From Trichostrongylus colubriformis (lineage: Eukaryota; Nematoda; Chromadorea; Rhabditida; Trichostrongylidae), in NCBI GenBank assembly GCA_963978905.1, contig OZ022257.1, forward strand, positions 29,155,274 through 29,219,273: a DNA stretch of 64,000 bases, written 5' to 3'. This document shows, one piece after another, positions 35,096 through 47,966 of the stretch. The notes under the pieces were generated by a model, which saw only the letters and a list, made by a program, of their open reading frames with translations, searched no databases and was not told where the DNA came from. The stretch's first letter is position 1. Each line of letters begins with the position of its first letter. A program made the position numbers and the translations under genes.

Positions 35096-36742
35096 ATATC
35101 TTGGCACTGCGCCAGTATGGCGGTCGTAGCCGCTTCGTTGCCAGTGTGCCAAGATTCGAAGCGCCCACGATCACTACACGGTAGTGTGATTGGGTTAAGA
35201 AGCGCGCCACCGAATGCCACCGGACGGCGGCAGGCACATGACTGACGCCGATGCCGGCGTCAATGCGCAAAGTATGACCACGCCCTTGAAAGTCACGCTC
35301 CTGAACGGGAGGCGATGGTTCGGATTCTTACGCAGACACTATCTTTGCAAATTGTTGAACTTCTTTTAGCGGACACAAAAGACACTTCTACTGCAATATT
35401 GTGCCCCTTTTAGCACCTCACGTCCGATTGTACTTATCGTATCAGTTTCAGCCAGGATGACTTACATTTTAAGAGCAGGTATGGTACTCAAGTACAAAAT
35501 GTCAAAACATAAAAGCCTTTCACCATGGACAGAACGATTAAGAAGATTTCGTCACAGTCTGTCGCTTCACAATCACTCACCAAATATGACGGAACACAAA
35601 ATTGTGCAAGCGTCGCAAAATCCTACGGGTCGGCGCCTTAAGTAGAAGCATGCTATGAGTATAATAGCAATTGCTTGAGCGTAACGCTACAGGATTGAAA
35701 ATACGCAAGTGAAAGGGTGCGAGCATCTAGTCAGGAGCAGCTAGAAAGTCGACGCTATGCGCAATCACATGGGCCTCACTAGTTTAAACATTAACTAGAA
35801 TGGTAAGAAAAATGGCTGTAAGTAGCTATTTGCACCCAGAAGAATATATAACACTGCTGAACGAGGTAGATAATTAATGGCATGGGAAATTAAAGATGTT
35901 TTTAACGTTACATAAAGTGTTCAGGTTACGATTTGACCATGTCTCATGCCAAAAGGGGCATCAAAATGCGATAATATCACAAGGGAAGTGTTTGCTGTAG
36001 CCAGTAGAAGTTCAACAAAATGCAAAACAGCCTCTGCACAGGGATCGGACCTTCCTCTTCAGAGATTCGTTTTGCAAATTTGGAAAGTAGATTTGAGAAC
36101 AGTGTACGAAAATACGCCGGACCATGGGTATCCCTCTACAAACGGCTACTTCGACCTCGGGTCCTTCCCTTGTGAGTTGAGAGTCGCTTGATATTGGGTT
36201 GAGGAATATGCGCCTAGCGCCCCTTCGAAAGTTCGTAAGCAAGTTTTGACTTTTGTTTGACTGTTTCTATGAACTCTTTTTATGAGCAAAAGTGCTTTTC
36301 CTAATCTACATAACTGAAATTTGTTCTTGGAACGATTTTTTATGTGTTTTTTTTTTTGTTATTTTCGAGTTTGGAAAGGAGACAAAAATGAGCATTACCC
36401 AGACCTGCTCTTCTTCTCATTTTGCAGAGGTTACAAACAACCGAAGTAGCCGGGGATATTTGCGAGGCGTACGGATAAAATAATAGGCTATGTTATCGGC
36501 CAACAATGGTTTGCAAATTTCAAAGATGGCGGGCGACTTTGACTTTGGCATCAAGTCTCACAGCGGACTTTTTCGGAGTTTGGCGAAGTGAAAGTCACTA
36601 TTTTCGAACTCTTGTGAACTATGGCAAACCATCCTTTTGCAACGCCCTATTCGATAACACCTAGACGTTGCAGATGTCCCAAGCGACTTGATGATGAACG
36701 AAGAAGAGCAGGTGTCGAAACTGTAAAGCCTCCCACATTTCA

Positions 36743-36862
36743 GGCCTGACGAAGGTGCTAAGCACCGAAATATTGCAAAATATTTTGGAAAACTTTTGGG
36801 ACTTTACAGCCTTTTGAGTTTTTCGGAATAAATTTTTGGAGTCTCATCTTATTGTAACACAT
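36743..36862 (+). repeat. Repeat 3' end with stem-loop motif
   Basis: CTGACGA, a 5-bp stem (GGTGC/GCACC, loop TAA) and GAAA, then a second 5-bp stem (ATATT/AATAT). It is followed by a tail ending GGAGTCTCATCTTATTGTAA. The same layout occurs at 29113-29245. Confidence 0.55.
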
Positions 36863-36936
36863 TCAGATAATCATGAGGCTTCGTGACAGCACAATACTAA
36901 GACTACTGAATATTGTTGACACTGTGAGCAATAAAC

Positions 36937-39900
36937 CTACGGGATGTCGAACGCTTGGAGTGCAAAGTTTATACGGCCAACTAAGACATGGAAAAATAAA
37001 AATTCCAAACTTACGCTCATTCTATTCAAAATGTAATCGATGGCCATTTCCTCATTTTTGTCACATGCCAAATAAGCCTTAAAAACATCCATAGGCGTGT
37101 AAGAAAGTAGCTCGCACATCACCACATTAAAAAAGGAGATATCGAAAGCTCAGCCATAATTAGTGTAAAAAGTACCTCAATAATTAAACCATCTGGAACT
37201 CGAAAACCCATCGATTTTATGCGTTGAATGGCTGCAGCCTCTTGCTCTGTTAGATCTATCACGTGTCGTTCACCATAGGGGTTGGGGTTTGCTCCGGCTT
37301 CGGCCCCAGCGGCTGGCTATAAGCAATTACTTGTACGTAGTTATTTCTCTATTGCTCCAGCAGTCCTCCTCTGTTTCTGTGAGCTTTCATTCCATTCGCT
37401 CTGCTCATCTGTTTGCAGTTTTGAATTCTGTTGGAAGCAAGATTGGAAGTGCTTGTAAGGCAGGAATCCACTGAGCTTTATGGACATCAGAAGGGGTAAA
37501 TTCGGCAGATGTTATAAAAGTAGTGCTCACCAGTGTATCACTAGAGAAAGAACGAAGTAAAATGGCGAAAAAACGCGAGAACTAGAAGTCCAAGAACCCA
37601 CATTCTCGCTCCTCCACGTCTGCGAACCTCTAAATCTCATGCCAGAGGGGTAGATGCAGATGGAAGAGGGGATGTAGTCTTGCGCTCGGGGCAACTCTCC
37701 TGACAAGATCTCAAGCCGCGTTTCCCAATGCGAGTTTCGCCACAATCACCTCATTTAAGTGGCACGTTTGATTTTAGAGATACTCTTCCCACTCCTCTTC
37801 TTCTGCTCGCCCCAATGATGCTTTTAACTCCATACTCTATCAAAATTTACCTCCATGCTCTATCAATAAGCTGGGTATAACAGTGACGCTGCAAAAGCGA
37901 TAGCCTAACTCGTTCATGATTGTTGAACTAGTATGAAGATCTCACGTAAATCGACGCCGACAGTATATCTGCCACTACAGCTCCCTGAGGCTCTGTAATT
38001 CTTGGAGACAAGATTCACGATAACAAACTTCGTTCAATAAAAAAATTAAAGACGCTCGGGAATACGCCACTAAGAAAGTCATCATAGAATACCCTCTAAA
38101 ACACAAAAAAGTCCTGACCTCCCTGTTTCCCTCTTTTGACGTGGCTGTTTCTGTAATACCTCAACTAAATAATCGATTACAAACCTCTTTTGCCAGGTGG
38201 CCCCTATCGCTTCTGCGCACAATGAGTAGAGGGGCAGGGGTTTGTCTGTTGTGTCGTCGTGGTCTTACTAGTACTAGCATTCCAATAAAAACCGCGATAA
38301 GGACGTATCCTTATCAATGACTAACCCATCCTCAAACAGAGCGGCTAGATAACCTACTTACCGCAAAGTTAGAAACTATATGATCTCATCATCAGAATGT
38401 TCTAGGAAGAACAGAACTTCGATTATCCCTGCAGCCAGTCAGTGTTTTAACTACGACAGCATGTCGAGTTTTGAACGTATCCTGACTTTGTAAAAGACAT
38501 CATCAGCAAATTTCATTAACTACGTCCAAGTAAACAATATCAAAAAGATTACCTGTGAAGCACCTGAACCAGGCGTATTCAGTATGCGCAAGAATTCCTC
38601 CTGATTGTTTTGAATGATTTCCATTAGCTCAGGGTTCACAGCTGCTATTTGCTGAAAATCTATGATGAAAAAAGAGCAATGTTGCGCAGGACACCGCCAT
38701 ATTCCAGAAAATGCCACTAAAAAGGAAAGAAGTACGGTATATTGAAATAATCAGCCATAGCGTTAATCAGAGCGATCAAAAAATGAATTACTAATGATAA
38801 AGCACCTGAATCAACGAAGGGAGAATTTCAGGGTTAGAACGCACAAGATTACGAAGTTCATCCATTTGAGGCAAATGGCGCAATGCATCAAGCTGTGAAG
38901 CTGGTGCTTCACCTGAAAATGTGCGTAGGCAGACACGGATAATGAACGATGATAAGAATGCACCATCGTCAGGGAGTCAAGTTTGGGATGAATGTCCAAG
39001 ACTGCAGAGGTATGGGCCTGGTTGTGAGCACCATGGCTTCACAACCTGGAGGGATCAGCTATGTCTGTTTAGAGGTATAGGTGCCGACACCAGGTGAAAC
39101 TAACCGCCTTCACTCTCTTCTTCTTCACCTCCAACTTCAATAGGCATCTGCTCCTCATCTGGGATCCCGCTCAATAGATATTCCACGGCGCGATCAGGGT
39201 TCCAGTATGCCGCCCGAAGTGCAGCAATGACCTGCATAAATAATCCTTAACAACATACACATACAAAAATAACGCCCATACCTAAGTGGATGGCCAAAGC
39301 GATATTTTTGAGCCATGTTAGGATTCAGTCCAAACAAGAAACAACTGTTAGTGCGAGCGCGTCAAAAAATGCTGCAAGAAGATCCTAGCGTGGGGAAGGC
39401 GCACCACTTCCACACGTAGGGGAATTTGTTGTATTCGTGGATAATTATGATATACCCCAACAGCAAATTCTGCCTATATCATCTGCGACTGCTGACATGA
39501 AAGCTACTTTTTGAATGGTTGGCAAACAAACTGTAGTGGATACGAAGAACACAACGGACATAATATTACATAGTATAAATCACCTGATCACGAGGATATC
39601 CCATCGCTTGTATAGCTTCAATAGAAGACTCCTGATCGGTGGTGAAAGCTGAATCGATTCTACTGCATCGCAGTGATAAATGAGGGTTAGAAAAACCGCA
39701 TTTCAAAAATAAAGCATAACTATAAACGATGGACGCTCAAAATGGATAAGATAAAATAACCTCATCCTTGGCAAAGTAACACAAATAACGTAACTACGCC
39801 GATCACATCTCTCTCTCTTATAACCATGCCATAACGTTAAGTTCTTAGTATTGAAAATGAACCATAAGGTAATATGCTCCGTGGGATAAAAAAGCGATCA

Positions 39901-42900
39901 TCTTCAAATCAAGCCACGGACGCGGCTGCAAAGCCGCAAAGAGGTATATAGCGCTTTCGAACCTCCTTCCCCTCAGGCAGGATTGGCCTTGCAAATGAGA
40001 AACGAGAACAGAATTAGAAAATACGGAATACTACATAAATACTGAAGAAATACAGAAGCCTGAACACATGAATTTAGGAAGACAGCCACATTTCGTCACT
40101 AAATGGTGCACCACATTCCATAGTCGGCGAACCTATGAAAGATCCACCGCATGATCTGGTGAAGAGTGCTTGGAGGAGATCTCAAACATCACACATATGT
40201 CGCAGATGATAACAATCGCAGCGTGTCTTTGCAGAAGTGCATGGCGACAATATGTATTTAGCATGAGTTGACAGTGAGAGCAAGGAAAACAGAATTTGTC
40301 GTCACATCCAAAAACTGCGACCCATTCGTATGAGCCTCTTCCAAAAAACATAATTGTAACGGTAATGATAGTAAGAATACAACAAAATTAAACATGAAAC
40401 AGTACAAAAAATGAAGTTATCAAGATAGAATTCATTCCATCCAAGATGAGTTTACTGGTTGGTAGTGACTGGACCAGCAAAAGAGGGATTGTCAACATAC
40501 AAAGGATTCAAACTGATTTGAAGGTTTTTGCCAAACATTTACTTTGTCTTTCTACAATGCCCCGCGGCAGGAATCGATGATGAATTACAGAACTTCATCG
40601 TTTACGCGATATCCGAAGAAGCTCCATAGCATCATTCGAATAAACATGTAGCAGCTTTTGAAGCAGATTCAGATAGCACCGCCCGAATCAAGTCCAGTGG
40701 TATAAATTCCATTATAAATGTCCTTACATAATATTCTTTTAGCAGTAATCCAAACTGCTAACAAGGAAAGGATGGTAGGTCGAAGTGACTGTTTGAATGT
40801 GGATTATACCAGTGAAAGGGCTCGGGATGCCATTCTTCAGTCTGCATTCTATATCTGTTGCGGGTCCCTAGGAGCAGAGTTACAAGTGTTTGAAGAGGAG
40901 CAATGTATATGATAAGCGAACACAGCAATTCCGTGCCTGGAGGAATTCTGGGGACAGTGAGCGATTTTTGGTGGGCGGAGCTTGGATGTTACACGAAAAG
41001 CGACCTATGGAAATGGGGACATGTTTGCGATGGTATGATAAGGGACAAGAAGGAAAGACTACACATGGACCATCTTGAGATCTTGAGCTCCGCCCAAGGT
41101 GGGCGAGGGGTGCACTGGAATGTTCCGTTTTTAGAACGTAAATTATTGATTAGATTCTAATATGACCCAAACGTGTGAGAAAAATGGATTACGGTCAGTG
41201 ATGAGTTTCTGAAAGACATGAAAGAGGTTAGGCACAATGGGCGGAGCATTTGCAGTGGTGTGCTGAGCTTGGCAAATATGAAAAACGACCTGTGGAAATG
41301 GGAACAAGTGTAGTATGGGTAGCGCATGGAACAAGAAGTAAACAGCAAACATGGACGATCTTAAAGGAGCCGGAAGGGGTCCGAAACAAGAGGAAGATGC
41401 AAAAAAATGAGCATTTTGTAAGAAACTCAAGATTAGAAGCGATAATCGGCGAAAAAAAACCCGAAATCAAGAGCGAGACGCTGCGGTGTGTATTCGCATC
41501 CCATTCGCATCCACATAGGCTTTCCGAGTTGTCCGCTGTAGGAGACGGGCCGCCGGCCAACGTTAGTTGTAGCACATGACTCCCAGCGCAGTGGAGTGGC
41601 CATTCCCACTACATTAGCATTTGTAAATACATCTACAAACAATATAAGAACGAACAAAGTAAATAGTAAAAAGAAAAAACAAATTTATAATAGAAACATC
41701 TCCTTTTGGCACTATGCCAAGGCGTCAGATTGGCGAGTTTGTGCAATGGCGGCCACTTAAACTCGCCCACACTACGTCTGTTCTACCGTAAGCCAAAATA
41801 ACCCCCTTCCGGTATCTTTAAGCTCCGCTCACGGTGGGTGTAGCGCGTTCCGTTTTTAGACCGCAAATTGCTAAGCGTCGCAGCCAAATGATATGAGGGG
41901 TAGAAAGGGGACCCCAGCGGTAGTGGACCGAAAGTGATAGCAGCTGATAGAAAGGTTAACATTCCCAAATCTGTTTCGCCTTTCGGGTCGATCCTAGAGC
42001 GCCGACACTCATAGGTGTTTTGAGAGGTGGGGCGGGCACATCAATGGGGGTTATCCAAACTGAAAAGTTTGATAAGATTCGATAGAGAGCCTCGAAAGGC
42101 TAACATTGCCAAATCCGTTTCGCTCTTGTGGCTAACAGTGGAATGTTCACCGGTATCAGGGTACGGGAACCTTGATGGTGATATTCGAAACTGATGGAGG
42201 CTAAAGGGGCTGATAAGAGCCATTAAAAACATGAGGGATGAAATCTGGTACACCGCTTGCCACTACTATACGACTGCTATATCAAAAGGTCTGATGCTCA
42301 GTACCACTGAGTGAGCATATTTTGTTTATGTTCTGATATCTGCTGCCGATGTATCGACGGCTAAATTGCCTAGCGTTCCAAATAATGGTGCATGTCTTTT
42401 GATACTGCGATCTACAAGGATGATCAAGATACGATCTAGATCTGTGATAGCATAGCAAGCGATTCATTCTTCATGTGGTGCCAGCAACAATACTGGGTGT
42501 CGATCGTTACAGTATGGAAAATTTCAAATGAAGGTGCATGTTTCCAAAAAGATAAGACCGATAACAGGCATATGGATCTACCACCGTTATGTAGGAAATA
42601 GATGCTCAGCAAATGACAATTGCTACCAATTGACGCAGTTGTCCATAACTATCGATCCCTAACTATTCGAACTCCCAATAGTGACCACTTCAGCCGAAGG
42701 GTTAACTAATTAGTGGATTTATCCATGTCATTCCTGAACACTGTTCCTTGATATCATTGTAACAAAAAATTCGACAGCTAAATCATCCAAACCCCTGGAA
42801 AATGGTGACCTTCCTCAGCGGTGATATCCTCTATATCGCTCAAGATCTATCACCCGTATGTAGGAAGTAGATGCCCAGCTAAAAGTCAACGTCGACAATC

Positions 42901-44739
42901 CTTACTACATAATTCTACTGCGTCATTCGCGCAGTACTGTGCGATCGCCCGACTGGTAAACGAAGAACAAAAAGAAAAGAAATGTAACCATGAAACAGCA
43001 GAAATTGGATTCATTTCTTCAGAAATGCCCTTCCAAAGAAAAATCGAGCAATCAATGAATGCCTCGTTTACAATGTTCGAGAATTATTTATGGAGAGATA
43101 CAAAACAGCATACTCAGCAAGGAATTTAACCCATAGCCACTCGAACTTGACCCAAGCACTTACCCACTCGGCACTCCAGGCAACCATTGCGTTTGCTTAT
43201 CCTATACATGCTAAATTGCTCCTCTTTAAACACTTGTAACTTGCTTCTAGAAACCCGCAGCAGATATGGAATGCAGGTTGGTGAATGACATCCCAAGCTC
43301 TATCACTAGTATAATCCCCATTACAAACGGCCACTTCGACCTCCCATCCCTCCCTTGTAATCTTTAGAAAAGACGTGATCTACTGGGGGCTAGTATAAGC
43401 TGCAGTAACTAGAAAAGATAGACGATAAATATAATTCCATTCAATATACTTCCATTCCCTCCAGAAGCTGAGTTAAGATGAACGGGGTGTCGGTAGTGTA
43501 ATGGATTAGCACATATCCCCGGAAAGGATGAAGTGCGGGTTCGAGTCCCGTCCTATACCAAAGCTTTTGTAACTCAGCATCCTTGTAGTGATAAATATAA
43601 CGTAAAAAATGGCACAAAGTCCATACAACTAACTCGGTTGCACAGGTGCGGGCTGAGGGGTACCCTCCGCAGCTGGCATCGATGCGGGAGCAGAAGATAC
43701 AGCCTCTACAGGATTAGGCTGTGGTTGAAGTTCTCCCTGTGCAGTAATTTCAGAAGTTGCGACTGCAGGAACAGGTGCATTAGGCGGCACCGCCGCGGAA
43801 GCTGAGGTGGTTGCTGGAGCAGGAGCTGGTTCAGGTGCTTTTCTCTGAAGAACAGGACTGCAACTCCTCAGTTGTTTCTGCTTGCTTCTCCTGGTAAGGC
43901 ATCTTTGAGGCAACGAAATACTCACCCTAGACAGCATGACCACCACAAATTTGTTAGGGTCTATATCAATCTGTTCTATTGTTGCGGCATCATCAAGGAT
44001 CTGTAAAATACCAATGCTACTATCGGGAAAAATAGGAGAACAACCTGTTTGTCAAGGAAGTCATCATGACAAAAACTGACTTTCCCATTATAGATCAGCT
44101 TTTGAAGCTCGACAGCATAATCTTCACCTTTCTCATCCGCTATTTTCTTCTTTACATCAGCCATCTGGAAGTAGCTTGCATTGTTCAACTAGCAAGAGCA
44201 CAGTGAAGAGAGTGATAATTTAACTTGCATACGCCCAGTGAAAATTCCCTGATGAGCAACGAACCGGTTCTGGGAACGTGGCAAGTGCGCTTTTATTCAT
44301 GGTGACAGGGGGGACCCAATATTTTCCCAATCAAAAACACACGCTGCACGCTCAGCACAAAGTCTACCAGGGCTGAGACGAATGCCGACGAACACTAGCT
44401 TCACGTGTCGGAGAGCTCAATAATTTATTGAGCAGATTAAATGAGCGTAGTACGATACCAAACCACGATGAGAGCCTCGCGCGCCACAGCTACATCCGGA
44501 AGGAATAAATTCTAACCATATATAAATAAAAAGCGAAGCGCCAGGGAAAGCGCAAAAACAAAAGCACAATATTGGGAACAAAAACCTGAAGAGAAATCAT
44601 TTTCAAATTTCCAGAAATAAAGCAGATTCATAGTTAGGAAGCGATTTTCAGAATACAAAAACGCGCGTACCGTTAGAGTTGGTTCGAGATCCATGGTGAA
44701 AGACAACTGCGTTATCGTTCGAAAATTAATTACCGGCAT
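36937..44739 (-). CDS. rad-23: RAD23 homologue, ubiquitin receptor in DNA repair
   Basis: Ten exons in phase: 44671-44739 (start), 44081-44164, 43926-44000, 43664-43844, 39584-39648, 39105-39231, 38806-38912, 38553-38651, 37176-37316, 37015-37077; 337 aa plus a short unresolved tail. The UBL domain is residues 1-76 ([19 protein letters not shown]), followed by a Pro/Ala-rich linker (77-137). UBA1 is ~140-181 ([20 protein letters not shown], then [10 protein letters not shown]), the XPC-binding segment ~212-262 ([17 protein letters not shown]) and UBA2 ~288-334 ([21 protein letters not shown]). RAD23 binds XPC in nucleotide-excision repair and carries ubiquitinated proteins to the proteasome. 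Past 37015 the donor GTAAGT probably leads to a tiny last exon; read-through stops at 36937. Intron 4 is 4.0 kb and holds an R1 copy and a tRNA-like sequence. Confidence 0.93.
40900..41880. repeat. Diverged direct repeats in RAD23 intron 4
   Basis: The units at about 40970-41130 and 41235-41345 share GGGCGGAGC, GACCT-TGGAAATGGG and ATGGACxATCTT. A related end (CGCGTTCCGTTTTTAGACCG) recurs at 41845-41865. Non-coding. Confidence 0.4.
41880..42960 (+). repeat. Copy of repeat family R1 in RAD23 intron 4
   Basis: This copy follows the 11.6-13.6 kb copy in order but lacks both of its insertions, so it serves as the empty site. It runs TTTATGTTCT into GATATCTGCTGCC near 42330, and ATAATTCTAC into TGCGTCATTC near 42920. 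Confidence 0.7.
43487..43559 (+). tRNA. tRNA-like sequence, possibly a decayed tRNA
   Basis: The acceptor strands GTGTCGG and CCTATAC pair except one C-U mismatch. The D arm is GTGT/GCAC, the anticodon stem TATCC/GGATG, and the T arm GCGGG-TTCGAGT-CCCGT carries a perfect B box. The anticodon loop CCGGAAA has C instead of the near-universal U33, so the anticodon cannot be read safely. It is a degraded tRNA or tRNA-derived repeat inside RAD23 intron 4, on the opposite strand. Confidence 0.5.
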
Positions 44740-44752
44740 AATGCTGAAAATA
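44740..44752 (-). promoter_or_regulatory. Probable SL trans-splice acceptor of rad-23
   Basis: On the minus strand TTTCTATTTTCAG ends at 44744, four nt before the ATG at 44739. The UBL N-terminus is complete from that ATG, so no upstream coding exon is needed. Confidence 0.75.
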
Positions 44753-47700
44753 GAAATTAACATGATATTGTGGTAATACTTAATGCTATTCAGGCAAAAA
44801 ACAAAACACGCCAGTTTACTGCCTGAGTTGAACCGTCGATGTTATAAAGGAAGCCCCCTAACCACTTCAGCACCCCCAAATCACCGCTAGAATCCGTGAA
44901 ACGAGCTGGAACTAGTAAACAAGCTTCCATGCTGTCAACAGCGATGTAACAGGATGCACAACTGAACAAAAGAATAGAGACATAAACGAAGCGATAAAAT
45001 TGTGCAAATGAAAAACCATTCTTACAAGTACGGCAACACAGGGACCCTATAATGCCCGTGTACAATCTCGTCGTTGATTTAGGTCTATAAAACCAGAACA
45101 ATGATCGCGACCAAAACGGCACGACGGCGTCGAAGTTACGGCCCTCTCTGGACATAGCCTGAAATTCACATCCCCTCCTCTTACATGAAAGAGCAACTGT
45201 CTCATCTGCTTTAGCCCAAGTCCAAGGAGGGAAAGGAGCTTCGACGTCGGTGAAAATTTTGCGTCTACCCCCCCCCCCCCCCACCACTTTAACTGACCCA
45301 AAATCTGCTGTATACGCTGCAAAACAAGCGCAGTACAGAGCAAACAATGGCCACAAGAGAGAGGATCTTAGTGCCAATCTGCAATCGCATAAATTATTTG
45401 CCTGCATCGTGGGCGCCACTTGAGAGTGTGTTACTTCCATAACCAGACAAAATCGTTTGAATTAAGCAAAATTCTCATTACGTTCAATGGCCATCTTCGA
45501 CTCCACAGACTCTCTGGAATATGGTGCAAACCTGAACCTATTTTTCTCTTTTCTTAGTTTCTTCTGCCCCCTAGTTCAACGAGGAAAGACTGTTGTAAGT
45601 TACAGGATATGAAAACGTCGTTTTCTATTAGAATATTTTGATATTATTTTATAGCAACTCAAAAACCTGGGCTAGAAGCACAAGATTTGGTCCAAAACGA
45701 CATTTGCGTTTACACACAGCTGAGCCTATGTTTTTACAACTGAAATTTGATCAATTACAAGTCTAACGTGAGCCGAAGGGAGGTGAGTTCTGACCGAAGC
45801 CCTAGGAAATGGCGCTTCGCATCACAGAAGGGTTGACTCACTGTCTGTGGTACGTTAATGGTACTCGAGACATGAAAAAGGTTCTTTAGTTCACATTCAC
45901 TGAATGCTCCTCCACCGTAACTAGAAAAGCAGCCGAGAATACTGTCTAGCCACGGATTCCTAAGCGAAATTATGGCTAATGACTCTACAGCGTGAGGTGT
46001 ATGGTGGGTGGTGCTTCATTTACCACATTCATGCGGAGGCGGCCTCCGGCTCCTGAGTATATTCCACCTCCGCAATCAGAATAAGGGTTCCTACATCGTA
46101 GACAATGGACAACAGGTGGAATATCACATAAGAAAGATTGCTGCCTGTTCTAGCAAATAGAACCGATTTCACTCTCAAGGGTTAATGTGATGCGAAATTT
46201 TTTTTATTTCAACGACCAATTTCGCTCTTCAATCGATTCACCTATAATTTTGATGAAAGTACGACATGAAAAATCCTTTCATTCAGTTTGATCAGTACTA
46301 ACCTCATGTCCTGTTGCGGAAGTTGGTCGAGGTAATAAAACGATAGGAGATGAAAACCTAGCACGAAAAGCAGCGACTAATTTCGTGGAAAACTGAAGCT
46401 CTCAAAAGTTAATATTTGCCTACACAGCGCGAATAACAGCCTTGATACGTTGAAATAGAGAACAAAATCATCATGAATTCGTCCCACTTCGAAGAGCTGA
46501 CATTAAAGGGATGTCATCTTATGCGTGGGTTCTACCACGAGACATTTGATTTCATTGGAGCGCGACTGTGTGCTATTTGTTTGAACCTGCGCTCTGGCGC
46601 GAACATTTAATTCGAATACTATTGGATTATTAATAAGTCTGTAGTTAAATAGTTCTTCTCATTTTAGAGTGCTACTATGGCGCTGATGTAGCTTAGGAAA
46701 AAACTTTTTCACGCTGTTGTCCCTTACCTGATACCAGCGAACAATTATATCTTTATGCACTCTAGTGTATATTCTTACCTAAACCGCAGTTGAGAGAGGG
46801 AGGGATTCCCCATCAACTAAGGTTTACCCAGGCAAGAACTGGCGTAAGATAGCGTCGAACGCCGAGCACAGTGGAGTGTTCCTTCCATTACATTACTATC
46901 CATATTTACCTCGGTTTGGTGCTGGTTCTCAAGAGTTGCCGTGAATGAGAGTGCCCAGTTCCATTCAGTCCCTGCCTGTCACCAGATTCAATACCACAAT
47001 TGGTGCTACTGCAGTTAGGCTGTGTTCACAGTTTTGGAATTTGCGGAATTGCGGAATTGTGGAAAGAAGATTGGGTACGTATCGATCGGGAGAATTGCGG
47101 AATTTATGGAATTGTGGAAATGCAGAATCGCGGAATTTGCGGAAAAGAAGAGTTGTGGGAAGCGATATCGATACGTATCTAATGCTTTTCCGCAAATTCC
47201 GCAATTCTGCATTTCACAATTCCGCAAATTCCGCAATTCTCCCAGTCGATGCGTATCTTCATCGTTCTCTGCAATGCTGCAATTCCGCAAACTCCAAAAC
47301 TGTGAACAAAGCCTTAAAGAGGGAAGGGGGGGGGGGTGCACTCGACAAAAGCATAAGTACGCCAAGCTCCTGCTAATGGGCACTTAGGGTTATCTTATGC
47401 CTAGATACCGCTAAGTAACTAAGAAAACGATTAAATTATTCTTCCATTAGTTATTACCAGAAATTCGCTTCAACTAGACTAAACAATCACTTACGCTTAA
47501 GCCTAGGGAAAGGGCATCTCCTCTCCCAAGGCTTAGGCTAAGATAGAAAAAACACGTTTGCTTCATCAAAATCGCTTCATTGCAGAATTCGAACCCGATT
47601 CACAGAGCACGGTGTGCTGCCCTCCCCCACCCAGTAACTCCCGTAGCGCCCCATAATTTTCAGTCAGCATAAATAGCGTATATTTTCGGCAAGTTTGGTT

Positions 47701-47910
47701 ACTTTAGAGGTGAGGAAAGAAACAATGAATGCCGATTTTATTACACAGCCCCTACTACGCGGGCACAACGCATTAATCGGAAGTGATATATCTCTGAACT
47801 CCATTCGCTCATCGGAAGTCATTCGGTTCCATTATGGCTCTGTATATTCCTGTTGTCGTAAGCGATAATCGTTCCTTTTAACAGAAAAATAATAATTTCT
47901 AATGGGTCGC
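44753..47910. other. Divergent intergenic region between rad-23 and the DEP gene
   Basis: Both genes point away from this 3.2-kb stretch, which must contain both promoters and outrons. It holds a 17-nt poly-C run (about 45270-45286), the MITE at 47018-47313, and otherwise nothing I recognise. A 216-codon minus-strand frame at 44790-45440 spans the poly-C run and is probably not coding. Confidence 0.5.
47018..47313. mobile_element. PIF/Harbinger-like MITE with TTA duplication
   Basis: GGCTGTGTTCACAGTTTTGG at the left is mirrored by CCAAAACTGTGAACAAAGCC at the right, and TTA flanks both sides (47015-47017, 47314-47316). The body is an inverted array of GGAATTxxGGAATT-type units. Open frames across it on both strands come from that low complexity. 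Confidence 0.8.
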
Positions 47911-47966
47911 TTCCTTTTTCAGAACTCGTCAGCTTGTTTCTGGAAAAATCCCGCTTATTTCATCAT
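47911..47966 (+). promoter_or_regulatory. Probable trans-splice acceptor and 5' UTR of the DEP gene
   Basis: TTCCTTTTTCAG ends at 47922, then 44 nt of leader run to the ATG at 47967. It could also be an ordinary acceptor after a non-coding exon. Confidence 0.55.

Larger units (their letters stand above)
33030..35285. mobile_element. MITE with GGCCGCGG ends, copy 3, split by insertions
   Basis: The left part (33030-33188) ends near GATCGTGGCTGC and the right part begins about 35096 with CTTGGCACTGCGCC. Outer ends GGCCGCGGTTGTACTTTGCG and CGCAAAGTATGACCACGCCC are inverted. Internal blocks match copies at 27074 and 28853. About 1.9 kb of other transposons sit in the middle. Confidence 0.7.
32045..36930. 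other. Intergenic region between the COA7-like and RAD23 genes
   Basis: Apart from the nested transposons at 33030-35285 and a stem-loop repeat near 36743, I see no gene. The 32045-33000 part should contain promoter and outron of the COA7-like gene. Confidence 0.45.

Noticed and set aside
44790..45440. 216-codon minus-strand frame just upstream of rad-23
   Set aside because: It spans a 17-nt homopolymer and has no domain or splice context. The rad-23 UBL start is complete without it.
46945..47387. Overlapping 120-143-codon frames on both strands
   Set aside because: They lie in a MITE built of GGAATT-type inverted units; the same low-complexity peptide appears in several frames.
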